A stretch of DNA of 64,000 nt from an uncultured Lachnospiraceae bacterium (GCA_900549995.1 URQQ01000001.1:171525-235524); one strand, 5' to 3'. Counted from the stretch's first letter, positions 16,446 through 23,770 are shown. Made by a program: numbers and translations. Notes: a model not told the origin generated them from the letters alone.

Positions 16446-16825
16446 TAGAGCATAAATTTGTGATCAGAGGCACACTGCCGGGGCTGAATGATTATCTGAA
16501 GGCAGAGCGTAGTTTTTCAAGAAAACATAGTTGCGGCAATGACATGAAACAGCAGAACCAGTTTTTGATCTGCAATGCTATCAGGACGCAGTTAAAACGT
16601 CTCAGAATCGAAAATCCGGTTCATATCTCATACACTTACTATGAGCCAAACAAAAGACGGGATTTGGATAATATAGCGGGTGTTGCACATAAATTTGTAC
16701 AGGACAGCCTTGTGAAATGCGGCGTTCTTGAGAACGATGGCTGGAGAAATATCAAGGGGTTCAGTGACCAGTTTTATGTAGACCGGAAGAATCCGCGGAT
16801 TGAAGTCCTGCTGATTGAAGAGTAG
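16442..16825 (+). CDS. RusA-family Holliday junction resolvase
   Basis: 127 residues, normal for RusA. It contains the RusA core: G-x-L-P-G-L-N near the start, the acidic RRDLDNIAGVAHKFVQDSLVKCGVLENDGW stretch with catalytic aspartates, and a closing beta strand PRIEVLLIEE. It resolves branched recombination and replication intermediates. It follows RecT and the exonuclease, completing a phage recombination set. Confidence 0.9.
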   Translation: MIEHKFVIRGTLPGLNDYLKAERSFSRKHSCGNDMKQQNQFLICNAIRTQLKRLRIENPVHISYTYYEPNKRRDLDNIAGVAHKFVQDSLVKCGVLENDGWRNIKGFSDQFYVDRKNPRIEVLLIEE

Positions 16826-16833
16826 GTGAGAAG

Positions 16834-17658
16834 ATGGAAGGATGGGTGAAGTTTCACCGCAAAATGTTGGAGAATCCTATCATTTGTAAGGATGCTGAGA
16901 CGTTTGCGATCTGGGGATATCTTCTTCTGAGTGCAACCCACAAGGAGTATACAGAATGGTTTGGAGGCAAGAAAATCGCCCTGAAACCTGGTCAATTAAT
17001 CGTCGGAAGAAAGAAAATTGCAGAGGTTTTACGTGTTTCGGAAAGTAAAGTACAACGTACGCTAAAGCGTTTCGAAGATGAACACCAGATTGAACAGCAG
17101 ACGAGTAACGCAAACCGCCTGATTACAATAGTTTCGTGGGAGTCATACCAGTATAGTGAACGGCAGACTGAACAGCCAGTGAACAGCCAGCGAACAACGA
17201 GTGAACAGCCAGTGAACACATACAAGAATGAAAGAATGAAAGAATGTAAGAAAGAAACATATAGTGCTTCTGACGAAGCTGACAGTTTTGCAGAACAATG
17301 CGCCATGATTCGGGATCTGTATAATTCCGTTTGCGGGTCATATCCCCGCCTGGTAAAGCTTTCTGAAAAACGGAAAAAGGCAATCAGGGCAAGGATGAAT
17401 TCTGGGTATAGTGTTTTGGACTTTAAAACGCTCTTTGAGAAAGCAGAACAGTCGAGATTTTTAAAAGGCGGCAACGATCGGAACTGGACCGCAGACTTCG
17501 ACTGGCTGATAACGGATAAATATATGCCGCGGGTGCTGGAAGGAAAATATGATGATGCATTGCAACAGCAGAAATCAAAGGCATCAAATAAATTCAACAA
17601 CTTCCAAGGACGCAGTTATGATATGGACAGCCTGGAAAGGCAGCTACAGGGGAAATAG
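16834..17658 (+). CDS. DnaD-like phage replication initiator
   Basis: 274 residues. The N-terminal ~105 residues form a winged-helix of the phage replisome-organiser type (GWVKFHRKMLENPIICKDAETFAIWGYLLLSAT, then KKIAEVLRVSESKVQRTLKRFEDEHQIEQQT). A variable linker (~110-145) contains the repeated peptide EQPVN and is encoded by tandem 11-bp repeats. The C-terminal domain (~150-260) ends with WTADFDWLITDKYMPRVLEGKYDD, a pattern common in phage helicase-loader or initiator proteins. No separate DnaC-like ATPase follows. It probably binds its own gene at the iterons to start replication. Confidence 0.8.
   Translation: MEGWVKFHRKMLENPIICKDAETFAIWGYLLLSATHKEYTEWFGGKKIALKPGQLIVGRKKIAEVLRVSESKVQRTLKRFEDEHQIEQQTSNANRLITIVSWESYQYSERQTEQPVNSQRTTSEQPVNTYKNERMKECKKETYSASDEADSFAEQCAMIRDLYNSVCGSYPRLVKLSEKRKKAIRARMNSGYSVLDFKTLFEKAEQSRFLKGGNDRNWTADFDWLITDKYMPRVLEGKYDDALQQQKSKASNKFNNFQGRSYDMDSLERQLQGK
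17156..17222 (+). repeat. 11-bp iterons inside the initiator gene (candidate replication origin)
   Basis: Near-copies of GTGAACAGCCA in tandem: 17168-17178 (CTGAACAGCCA), 17179-17189 and 17201-17211 (both exact), 17190-17200 (GCGAACAACGA), with diverged edge copies at 17156 and 17212. The period of 11 is not a multiple of three, so the repeat is kept for the DNA rather than the protein. Phage origins commonly lie inside the initiator gene. Confidence 0.7.
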
Positions 17659-17677
17659 GGCGGAAAGGCAGGGAAAA

Positions 17678-17794
17678 ATGAAATATTCAAACAGCAGTGG
17701 AAAACGCCGTGTAACGGGACACAGTGGCGGTAGTATGGATAAGTTCATCTTTGCAGGGACTAAGAAGAAAAGGAAGAAGGTAGGCAAGAAATGA
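17678..17794 (+). CDS. Small basic phage protein (38 aa)
   Basis: From ATG 17678 with GGCAGGG just upstream. The product is highly basic (MKYSNSSGKRRVTGHSGGSMDKFIFAGTKKKRKKVGKK), so nucleic-acid binding is possible. The stop overlaps the next start as ATGA, which supports translation. The frame is open further upstream, but that part overlaps the initiator gene. Confidence 0.5.
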   Translation: MKYSNSSGKRRVTGHSGGSMDKFIFAGTKKKRKKVGKK

Positions 17795-17949
17795 AATGTC
17801 CAGTATGCGGCGGAAATACAAGAGTGATGGAGACAAGGGAGAACCAATGGGGAAATGAGCGTAAACGGGAATGTCTGGAATGCGGTATAAGGTTCATAAC
17901 TCTTGAGAGAGTTACCAGGGAGTGTAAGAAATATGGAGGAAGAAGATAA
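17791..17949 (+). CDS. NrdR-like zinc-ribbon miniprotein (52 aa)
   Basis: MKCPVCGG at the start and CLECG about 30 residues later form a four-cysteine zinc ribbon; the second half (RKRECLECGIRFITLERV) closely resembles the ribbon of the NrdR repressor. The ATP-cone domain of NrdR is absent, so this is only the DNA-binding part. It overlaps the preceding and following genes by four and one bases. The role is unknown; regulation of phage or host genes is possible. Confidence 0.7.
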   Translation: MKCPVCGGNTRVMETRENQWGNERKRECLECGIRFITLERVTRECKKYGGRR

Positions 17950-18053
17950 TGGGAGCTGTTTTGATTGGAGCGATATTTATGGCTGTTGCATTCGCAGCAG
18001 GGTTTGCAACCGGATATTGTGTAGGGCTGGAGAGAAGGAATGATGAGATATGA
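17949..18053 (+). CDS. Small membrane protein (34 aa)
   Basis: ATG 17949 overlaps the previous stop (TAATG) and GGAGGAAGA lies upstream. The product is one hydrophobic helix (AVLIGAIFMAVAFAAGFATGYCVGLE) with a charged end (RRNDEI). The function is unknown. Confidence 0.6.
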   Translation: MGAVLIGAIFMAVAFAAGFATGYCVGLERRNDEI

Positions 18054-18201
18054 AATTGAGTATGCTCAATTCACGAAAGTAGTGGTTGAGGCAGAAAGCA
18101 GAGATGAGGCTGAGAGCATTGCAGCGGTTATGGATGGAGAAGATATTGCGGAACATGATCCGCATGAATATGTCGTCTGGAATATTATTCAGTTAAATTA
18201 A
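18040..18201 (+). CDS. Small DpnD/PcfM-like phage protein (53 aa)
   Basis: ATG 18040, overlapping the previous gene, with GAGAGAAGGA upstream. The pattern YEIEYAQFTKVVVEAESRDEAESIAAVMDGEDI (beta strand, helix, acidic turn) is like small DpnD/PcfM-type phage proteins. The similarity is short, so the assignment is tentative. Confidence 0.6.
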   Translation: MMRYEIEYAQFTKVVVEAESRDEAESIAAVMDGEDIAEHDPHEYVVWNIIQLN

Positions 18202-18218
18202 AATTTAGGAGGTGCGTT

Positions 18219-18494
18219 ATGAGTAAAGCAGCAATAATCGTAGAGATGCCACAATGCTGTCATGAATGTAGATTTTGGTTCTCGAAAGCAACTGAGCCAG
18301 TTAAATATAGATGCATGGCGGCACAAAAATATATAGATAATTTGGGTGGTAAGCCAAATTGGTGTCCTCTTCGGGATCTGCCAGAAAGAAAGGCAGTAAT
18401 TGGTATTGATGGTGCAACTGGGATAAAAGAATTAGAGTTGCATGGTCGGCAAAAAGGGTGGAACGCTTGTATTGATAAGATTTTAGACAATTAA
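18219..18494 (+). CDS. Cysteine-containing phage protein (91 aa), unknown
   Basis: AGGAGGTG precedes ATG 18219. Paired cysteines CCHEC (13-17), a single C (~32) and the WCPLRDLPE motif (~48-56) may bind zinc. Proteins with a C-x-x-C...WCPL pattern recur among small clostridial phage early proteins; no function is known. Confidence 0.65.
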   Translation: MSKAAIIVEMPQCCHECRFWFSKATEPVKYRCMAAQKYIDNLGGKPNWCPLRDLPERKAVIGIDGATGIKELELHGRQKGWNACIDKILDN

Positions 18495-18558
18495 CGTTTA
18501 CTTTAGCGGACTAAATCGGGCGGGCGACCGATCAAATTAGGATTTAGGAGGGAAAACA

Positions 18559-18804
18559 ATGCCAGAAAAGTGGCTACAATGGAAAAATTCACAAGAGTGG
18601 GGAACCATATACTGCCCTATGCTTGGTTGTGATGTTATGACGTATTATCCAATAGGCGCACCTGCTTTTAACAGTTATACAGCACCATTTATTGATGATG
18701 AAGGGGATGTTTGTTATTACAAATACGACCATGATGAAGGTGCATGGGATGACAGCATGATTTGGGCGGGTGAGTATGAAGATGGGATGACATGTAGCTT
18801 TTAA
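18559..18804 (+). CDS. Acidic aromatic-rich phage protein (81 aa), unknown
   Basis: TAGGAGGGAAA lies before ATG 18559. The protein is acidic and rich in Trp and Tyr (WLQWKNSQEWGTIYC..., YYKYDHDEGAWDDSMIWAGEYEDG). No family recognised. Its acidic surface could suit a DNA mimic or inhibitor, but this is only a guess. Confidence 0.6.
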   Translation: MPEKWLQWKNSQEWGTIYCPMLGCDVMTYYPIGAPAFNSYTAPFIDDEGDVCYYKYDHDEGAWDDSMIWAGEYEDGMTCSF

Positions 18805-18939
18805 ACTGAAAAATTAAGGATTATCGAAAGAAGTGTGCGTCAGGACAGTGAACTTTCTGGTGTGTACCAGAATTGACTGATCTGCCCAATGACATGGGAA
18901 CGGGAGAGCATAAATTAAGGATTTAAAGAGGAGCGAACA

Positions 18940-19107
18940 ATGATAGGAATAATAACGGGAATAACTGATTCTGGAGCTATTGAATACTGCCCAAAGTGTG
19001 GAGAAAAAATATATAGGAGATATGCGGACGGAACAGTAGAATGCGAAGGATGTCATTATCGTTTTGGAGTGGTAGATTGTGATGATGATGAAACAGAGGT
19101 AGATTAA
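18940..19107 (+). CDS. Small zinc-ribbon phage protein (55 aa)
   Basis: AGAGGAG precedes ATG 18940. It contains CPKCG (~24) and CEGCHYRFG (~43), a four-cysteine ribbon, and an acidic tail (CDDDETEVD). It is a typical early phage miniprotein of unknown role. Confidence 0.65.
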   Translation: MIGIITGITDSGAIEYCPKCGEKIYRRYADGTVECEGCHYRFGVVDCDDDETEVD

Positions 19108-19171
19108 GTATTTTGTTGAGTTCAACAAAATGGTAGAAATCAACATTCACATTAGCAGAGTAGGAAGCAGA

Positions 19172-19324
19172 TTATTCCTCTGCTTCCCCTACAATGTCTT
19201 CTAAGACACGAATCAGATCGTGAATATTATTAAGCTGTACATTTCGCTCTAAGATAATATTTTTTAGATCAATCGACAGTGTTTCAAATTTGTCCCGGAC
19301 TTCCGGAGATACATAGGATGCCAT
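19172..19324 (-). CDS. Small leftward phage gene (50 aa)
   Basis: On the minus strand, GAGGTGATAAT stands six bases before ATG 19324. The product is helical (MASYVSPEVRDKFETLSIDLKNIILERNVQ... LIRVLEDIVGEAEE). The site and clean frame support a real gene although it runs against the surrounding early genes. No family recognised. Confidence 0.6.
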   Translation of the reverse strand: MASYVSPEVRDKFETLSIDLKNIILERNVQLNNIHDLIRVLEDIVGEAEE

Positions 19325-19464
19325 ATTATCACCTCGCTGGTAGTATGCGGGGAAAGTTAGAAAATTATACGAAAGGAGACGGAGCTATCCAAAAATAGTT
19401 TGTACATTGATAATTGAATATTGATGGTTGGTGGAGTACAATTGATTCATGGAGGAGTAATTGT

Positions 19465-19854
19465 ATGAAAAGAACAGATGACTTTACGGATTTGTGCATG
19501 AAGTTAGAAAAAGGCTGTGGAAAGCAGTGCGAAAGAAACGAAATTAAATGTGCTCGCTTGGCAGTAAATGAATACATTAATGGTGATCATGACAGATATT
19601 TAAAGTTAAAAGTAGATGCAGAAGAATGTTTAGATACATTAGGTTTTAATGTTAGGACAATGGAGATTATCAATTTTGAAATAGTAAGCTTAACTTTTTT
19701 AACATTAGTTGCTGGGTCAGAAAAAATGAATTATATATTTTTATTTGCGTTTGTGTTGCTTCTAATTCATATAGGATTGGGAATGAAAAGATATACAAAG
19801 ATTGGAAAATGGAGAAAGTACATTCTTGCAGTTTTAGACGAATGCAAAATATAA
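19465..19854 (+). CDS. Two-helix membrane protein (129 aa), unknown
   Basis: Start ATG 19465 with TGGAGGAGT eight bases upstream; the earlier in-frame ATG at 19414 has no site. The N-terminal ~65 residues are soluble with several cysteines (LCMKLEKGCGKQCERNEIKCA). Two hydrophobic segments follow, IVSLTFLTLVAG and YIFLFAFVLLLIHIGLGM, then a short basic tail. The sequence is more AT-rich than neighbouring replication genes and ends at a terminator, so it may be a moron gene. Confidence 0.65.
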   Translation: MKRTDDFTDLCMKLEKGCGKQCERNEIKCARLAVNEYINGDHDRYLKLKVDAEECLDTLGFNVRTMEIINFEIVSLTFLTLVAGSEKMNYIFLFAFVLLLIHIGLGMKRYTKIGKWRKYILAVLDECKI

Positions 19855-19871
19855 TAGTGTTCAATTTGTTA

Positions 19872-19902
19872 CCAACTATCAACATCCGATAGTTGGTTTT
19901 TT
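19872..19902 (+). terminator. Rho-independent terminator ending the early block
   Basis: CCAACTATC (19872-19880) pairs with GATAGTTGG (19888-19896), followed by TTTTTT. The stretch from here to 20091 holds no gene I can support. Confidence 0.9.
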
Positions 19903-20091
19903 AATGCAATAAAAAGACTGCCGAGGGGGTGGCAGCCTTTCTGAAGGAAAAAGTTTATGAAAAAGTTTTGGGTTTGTTCTTTTGAACAATTACAAGTATA
20001 CAGAGAGGTTGTGATCATTCTGTGACAGAAAATAGAAGATTTTATGAAGAGATCATAAAGAAAAAAGAAATAAATGAAATGGGGTGAGTAG

Positions 20092-20331
20092 ATGGATAGA
20101 GGTAGGAGCAGGAAGGTGGTTCGTATGGATCAGGGGAAGGTGTATGATGCGATGGAGTCCAGGCCGCCAAGTGAAACAGCGGTAGAAGCGTTTAACAGGC
20201 CAGCATACCAGTCGATCAGTGTGTTGGAGTATATAACAAAGAAATATGGGATAGGGGGTGATTCCGGTGGAGATGACAAAACAGAAGCTGAAGCAGTACA
20301 GGGCACTTCTGAAGGAGCAGGAGCTGAATGA
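20092..20331 (+). CDS. Hypothetical phage protein preceding the late regulator (79 aa)
   Basis: GGGGTGAG lies just before ATG 20092. The N-terminus is basic (MDRGRSRKVVRMDQGKVYDAMESRPPSETAVEAFNRPAYQSISVLEYITKKYG) and the tail acidic. It overlaps the next gene by about 60 bases. No family recognised. Confidence 0.6.
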   Translation: MDRGRSRKVVRMDQGKVYDAMESRPPSETAVEAFNRPAYQSISVLEYITKKYGIGGDSGGDDKTEAEAVQGTSEGAGAE

Positions 20332-20698
20332 TAAGGCAATAGATAAACTGTACGATCGTGCGGCAAAAGTTCCGGTTGTGCTTGGCAAGGTGGTCGGATC
20401 AAGCCCAAATTTCCCTTATACAGAGATTAGGACGACGGTGCAAATGGATGAGCCGAAGGAATCGGACGAAATTGGCCGAAGATTGCGGATTCGACAGGAG
20501 AGGAAAGAGCAGATCAGAGAAGCAGTGGTGGAGATCGAAGCGTTTATAGCTGCCATTCCGGATAGTGAAACCAGACAGATATTCGAGTCAGTATATCTGG
20601 AAGGAATCAAGATGTCGGAGATTGAAGGACTGACAAAGAGCGGTGTGTCAAAAAAAATAAGCAGATATCTAAAAGTGTCAACCCATTCAACAAAATAA
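20273..20698 (+). CDS. Sigma-70 region 4-like late transcription regulator (RinA/ArpU type)
   Basis: About 141 residues from ATG 20273, with AGGGGGTG a suitable distance upstream; GTG 20258 is possible. The N-terminal half is helical. The C-terminal segment IPDSETRQIFESVYLEGIKMSEIEGLTKSGVSKKISRYL looks like the helix-turn-helix of sigma region 4, as in RinA/ArpU-type regulators. It is placed immediately before the accessory cassette and terminase genes, the normal site for an activator of packaging and structural genes. Confidence 0.75.
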   Translation: MTKQKLKQYRALLKEQELNDKAIDKLYDRAAKVPVVLGKVVGSSPNFPYTEIRTTVQMDEPKESDEIGRRLRIRQERKEQIREAVVEIEAFIAAIPDSETRQIFESVYLEGIKMSEIEGLTKSGVSKKISRYLKVSTHSTK

Positions 20699-20773
20699 GT
20701 GATATACTTATAATAGAACGATTAGAATAATCGATCAGTCATTTGTATTTCCCTCAAAATATATACTTAGAAG

Positions 20774-20803
20774 AACGTCTTACCTGCGGGTAGGACGTTT
20801 TTT
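20774..20803 (+). terminator. Rho-independent terminator after the late regulator
   Basis: AACGTC (20774-20779) with TACC and GGTA inside pairs with GACGTT (20794-20799), followed by a run of T to 20803. Confidence 0.85.
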
Positions 20804-20887
20804 AGTAATCGTGTACATTGACACTATCGAACAAATGTTCTATGATATAAATACACCACATACAAATAAAATTGATTACACAATTTG

Positions 20888-20916
20888 TTGATAATTGACA
20901 GAATATGGTATATTAT
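20888..20916 (+). promoter_or_regulatory. Promoter of the AT-rich accessory cassette
   Basis: TTGATA (20888-20893), a 17-base spacer and TATTAT (20911-20916). With terminators on both sides (20774-20803 and 22492-22515), the two following genes form an independent unit. Confidence 0.65.
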
Positions 20917-20966
20917 TAAGAAAAGTGTCATGTTTTTTTAATGTAAAAGTATGTGGAGGGACAAAA

Positions 20967-21923
20967 ATGGCATCTATGACAACAGAATTTTATAAAGTTG
21001 ATTTAGTTAAACGTTCGAATGATCAAGAAGTTGACTATAAGCTTATAAGGAAGATTATCGGACGAGTTATCAGTAATCATTCAATGAGGAATGAGGGATA
21101 TTTATCAATAGATTTATCCCCAAGCGTATCACCATCAAGTGTAGAGCCAAAGGAGATAATGGATATCTTTAATGATGATCAATACCTTTTTGGGCGAGTA
21201 GGGAGGAAAAAAGCTAATAATACAATAATAAAAAGAGATTATGGCACATTAAAAGCTGAAAGTGTTTTTGCGGATTATGAAATCCGGGATAAAGGAATAG
21301 AAATATTTACATTCTTTATCTTGGATTATGAAAAAGGTATTTTATCAGTCGTAAATACTAAAGGTGCTCCGAATTTTAAAGTATTGGATGCGCTACTCTT
21401 AAATTATTATCCTAAATATAAATTAGGATTTAGTAATATACCGAATGAAGATGGAATTGCAGTGCTATATGGTTCAAGATCACCAGAAATATCAAAGTTA
21501 GAATTTGAAATACCTGCACCTAATGCAGAATTCTTACAGGATGTGTTGGGACTGGATGAAGATATAATAAGGGACATGATTCAAGATAACGTGTATTCAT
21601 CAGTTATCACATTAAAGGCTCCTGCGTATAATAAGTTACTAAGTAGTAAGGAAAAAATCAAAGAAGTGCTGGATATACTGATCGGAAAAAGACAGAATTT
21701 TTCTAAAGTACTTGTTAGGGGTAAATCGGAAAGTTTCGGGACCAGAAATTTTGATTTACATGCGAAATACTTCACATATCCGATTGAAATTAAAAAGTAT
21801 AGGATTATTCAAGGAAAACAAGTAGAGTATTCATTGGTTGAATTGGTTGAACAGTTTAAGCACGGATTACATATGGCATATGAAAGTAATTATGATATAA
21901 TAAATGCCATAGCAAATAGATAG
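20967..21923 (+). CDS. Unknown soluble protein of the accessory cassette (318 aa)
   Basis: Start ATG 20967 with GTGGAGGG six bases upstream; the longer frame from 20895 starts inside the promoter region and is unlikely. No signal peptide or membrane helix is seen, and I recognise no family. The sequence alternates beta strands and helices (IEIFTFFILDYEKGILSVVNTKGAPNFKVLDALLLNYYPKYKLGF). Near the C-terminus, KVLVRGKSESFGTRNFDLHAKYFTYPIEIKKY resembles a nucleic-acid-handling surface, but no catalytic motif is clear. It is AT-rich compared with the structural genes and is paired with a four-helix membrane protein 14 bases downstream. Possible roles are superinfection immunity or abortive infection; this is inferred only from position and architecture. 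Confidence 0.7.
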   Translation: MASMTTEFYKVDLVKRSNDQEVDYKLIRKIIGRVISNHSMRNEGYLSIDLSPSVSPSSVEPKEIMDIFNDDQYLFGRVGRKKANNTIIKRDYGTLKAESVFADYEIRDKGIEIFTFFILDYEKGILSVVNTKGAPNFKVLDALLLNYYPKYKLGFSNIPNEDGIAVLYGSRSPEISKLEFEIPAPNAEFLQDVLGLDEDIIRDMIQDNVYSSVITLKAPAYNKLLSSKEKIKEVLDILIGKRQNFSKVLVRGKSESFGTRNFDLHAKYFTYPIEIKKYRIIQGKQVEYSLVELVEQFKHGLHMAYESNYDIINAIANR

Positions 21924-21937
21924 GGAGTTGTTGTACA

Positions 21938-22486
21938 ATGAGGTTTGTGTATAAACAAAATTATATTGTTAAACTTATTGTATTATCTATATTTTCAGGC
22001 ATATTGTGTGTAGTGTCTCATATGATGAATTATAGTTTTATTTATATGCCAAGTAAAGACATTACAGGATATCATATCGATATTTTAACAGTTAATTCTA
22101 TATTTTGTGGTTTTGCACTTACGAATCTAGGGATTCTTCTGAGTATTACAGATGATCAACTAGTTAAAAAATTGGAAGGAACTGATATTCTGCAGAAACG
22201 AAATATAGTTATTGGGCATTCTATAATATTCGGAGCTGTTTCTATTTTTCTTTCAATGTTTTGGGTCTTAAGAGTTAATTTTAATTTTTTAAATAAGAGA
22301 ATGCTGGATATAATGAAAGAATGGTTATTTTATATAGAAATTTTTTCTTTGGTCATAAGTATTTTGTATTTTATACTCTCAATTAAAAAAATGATAGAAT
22401 TATTATCATTGATTCATGTGCCAAGGAAAAGGTATACGGCAGATCAAATTACGAAAATGAAAAGAAAAATATATAAAGAGAAATAA
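21938..22486 (+). CDS. Four-helix membrane protein of the accessory cassette (182 aa)
   Basis: GGGAGT precedes ATG 21938. Four hydrophobic segments are visible: ~8-28 (YIVKLIVLSIFSGILCVVSHMM), ~47-68 (DILTVNSIFCGFALTNLGILL), ~87-110 (IVIGHSIIFGAVSIFLSMFWVL) and ~125-148 (WLFYIEIFSLVISILYFIL). A basic cytoplasmic tail follows. No family recognised. It shares a transcript with the soluble protein before it, giving a soluble-plus-membrane pair like many two-gene phage defence systems. That resemblance is architectural only. Confidence 0.7.
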   Translation: MRFVYKQNYIVKLIVLSIFSGILCVVSHMMNYSFIYMPSKDITGYHIDILTVNSIFCGFALTNLGILLSITDDQLVKKLEGTDILQKRNIVIGHSIIFGAVSIFLSMFWVLRVNFNFLNKRMLDIMKEWLFYIEIFSLVISILYFILSIKKMIELLSLIHVPRKRYTADQITKMKRKIYKEK

Positions 22487-22491
22487 ATAGT

Positions 22492-22519
22492 AAGAGATGA
22501 CGGTAGTCATCTCTTTTAT
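22492..22519 (+). terminator. Terminator of the accessory cassette
   Basis: AAGAGATGAC (22492-22501) pairs perfectly with GTCATCTCTT (22506-22515) around a 4-base loop, followed by TTATATTG. Confidence 0.85.
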
Positions 22520-22552
22520 ATTGTAAAAATGATAAGAATCTCTGGATAATTA

Positions 22553-22581
22553 TTGACATATGGTTAACCATATGATATTAT
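22553..22581 (+). promoter_or_regulatory. Promoter with a perfect 16-bp palindromic operator
   Basis: TTGACA (22553-22558), 17 bases, TATTAT (22576-22581). The spacer is almost entirely the perfect palindrome ATATGGTTAACCATAT (22558-22573). A dimeric repressor bound there would block RNA polymerase. The ribbon-helix-helix-like protein encoded at 22874 is one candidate regulator. Confidence 0.8.
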
Positions 22582-22606
22582 ATATACATAAGGAGGTGAG
22601 AAACAG

Positions 22607-22726
22607 ATGGGCAAGAAGAAACGAAAGAAAAAGTCCAAAATCGACTTAAAGACATTGGCAGTCAGTGCGATAATGGACTTAATCATCGGAATCATTTTAT
22701 TGATTCTCGACAAGCTATTAAATTAG
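22607..22726 (+). CDS. Small basic-hydrophobic peptide (39 aa), possibly toxic
   Basis: AAGGAGGTGAG precedes ATG 22607. The product starts with a very basic segment (MGKKKRKKKSKIDLKT) and continues into one membrane helix (LAVSAIMDLIIGIILLILDKLLN). The strong ribosome site, the strong promoter with palindromic operator and this peptide form recall small membrane toxins or phage membrane regulators. A GC-rich stem (22729-22737 with 22742-22750) follows the stop but lacks a T-tail. Confidence 0.7.
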   Translation: MGKKKRKKKSKIDLKTLAVSAIMDLIIGIILLILDKLLN

Positions 22727-22788
22727 CCGAGAGGGGCGAAAGCCCTTCTCTAAGATAAATATAACACGGTGGCTCATCTGTGTAAAGT

Positions 22789-22887
22789 ATGTTGTGGAAG
22801 TTAGGAATATTTTTTATTGTTATAGGCATGGGAAAGCTGGCTTATTATTTAGTAATGAAAGTGAGGGATAAACATGCCGAAAGGTAG
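22789..22887 (+). CDS. Possible small membrane peptide (32 aa)
   Basis: The frame MLWKLGIFFIVIGMGKLAYYLVMKVRDKHAER has one hydrophobic helix and overlaps the next gene by 14 bases. No clear ribosome site is seen, so it may not be translated. Confidence 0.3.
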   Translation: MLWKLGIFFIVIGMGKLAYYLVMKVRDKHAER

Positions 22888-23080
22888 TCCAAAGCCCCAG
22901 ACAATTGCATCTGAGAAATATCAGAAAAAAGCAGGGTATATGACAAAGGGGTTTAAATTGAAACGTGATCTTGTGGAGGAATTTGAAACAGCCTGCAAAA
23001 AGGCAGGAGTAAGTCAGGCTTCTCAGGTCACGAAAATGATGAAAGAATTTATCGAAGAAGTAGAGAAGGCATCCGAGTGA
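22874..23080 (+). CDS. Arc/ribbon-helix-helix-like phage protein (68 aa)
   Basis: GTGAGGG precedes ATG 22874. The product is basic at the N-terminus (MPKGSPKPQTIASEKYQKKAGY). It then reads TKGFKLKRDLVEEFETACKKAGVSQASQVTKMMKEFIEEV, which fits a beta strand and two helices of the ribbon-helix-helix fold. Similar short proteins are common in clostridial prophages. It could bind the 16-bp palindrome upstream; this is inference. Confidence 0.7.
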   Translation: MPKGSPKPQTIASEKYQKKAGYMTKGFKLKRDLVEEFETACKKAGVSQASQVTKMMKEFIEEVEKASE

Positions 23081-23212
23081 TCGGGTGTCTTTTTGCGTGT
23101 AAAGGAATCTTGCATAACATTATTTCCTTCTTATATATTTTTATGCATCTTTATAGAAAGATGAGATGTTTTGATGTATTATTAGAAAAAATACTTATGG
23201 GAGGAAGAGATT

Positions 23213-23770
23213 ATGATTATTGTAAAAGTGATAGAAAATGAGATTAATTGGAGTGCTATAAGTGCAATAGCGTCGATTTTAGCTAGCATTACAGCCATTA
23301 TAACTGTGGTAGTTGCTCTGTGGCCTTATATTAAAAAAGGTAAGTTGTATTTTACGTTATATGACAATATTAGACAAGGGCCTGTTTTAACAATCATAAA
23401 TACAAGTAATGGAACACTGGTTATTGAAAAAATTAATTTTTATACTAAAATATTAGGTCATAAAAAATTTTTTTTCATTGACAATTATTTAAAATACCAA
23501 GATGATATGGTATCAGATAAAAATGACTTTTTTTTATTTCCCAATAATGTGAAGCAAATAGAGTTTAATGCGACTAGAATATTTGAATATATGTCAAATG
23601 TAGCTGGTTTAAAGCGACATCATAAGAAATTGAAGGTATGGATTACTGTTGAAACTAATGTAGGTAAAATAACTATTAATACAAAAATGAGCGCAAATGC
23701 CTTTATAGGTAGATTGTTAAGTCAATCAAATGCATGGAAACATAGAGATGTTGATTCGTGGTTTAGCTAA
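23213..23770 (+). CDS. Membrane-anchored accessory protein (185 aa), unknown
   Basis: GGGAGGAAG precedes ATG 23213. One hydrophobic segment lies at ~14-41 (SAISAIASILASITAIITVVVALWPYI). The remaining ~140 residues look like a beta-rich domain (KLYFTLYDNIRQGPVLTIINTSNGTLVIEKINFYT) on the cytoplasmic or outer side. It is strongly AT-rich compared with the terminase genes that follow, which suggests a moron. No family recognised. Confidence 0.65.
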   Translation: MIIVKVIENEINWSAISAIASILASITAIITVVVALWPYIKKGKLYFTLYDNIRQGPVLTIINTSNGTLVIEKINFYTKILGHKKFFFIDNYLKYQDDMVSDKNDFFLFPNNVKQIEFNATRIFEYMSNVAGLKRHHKKLKVWITVETNVGKITINTKMSANAFIGRLLSQSNAWKHRDVDSWFS

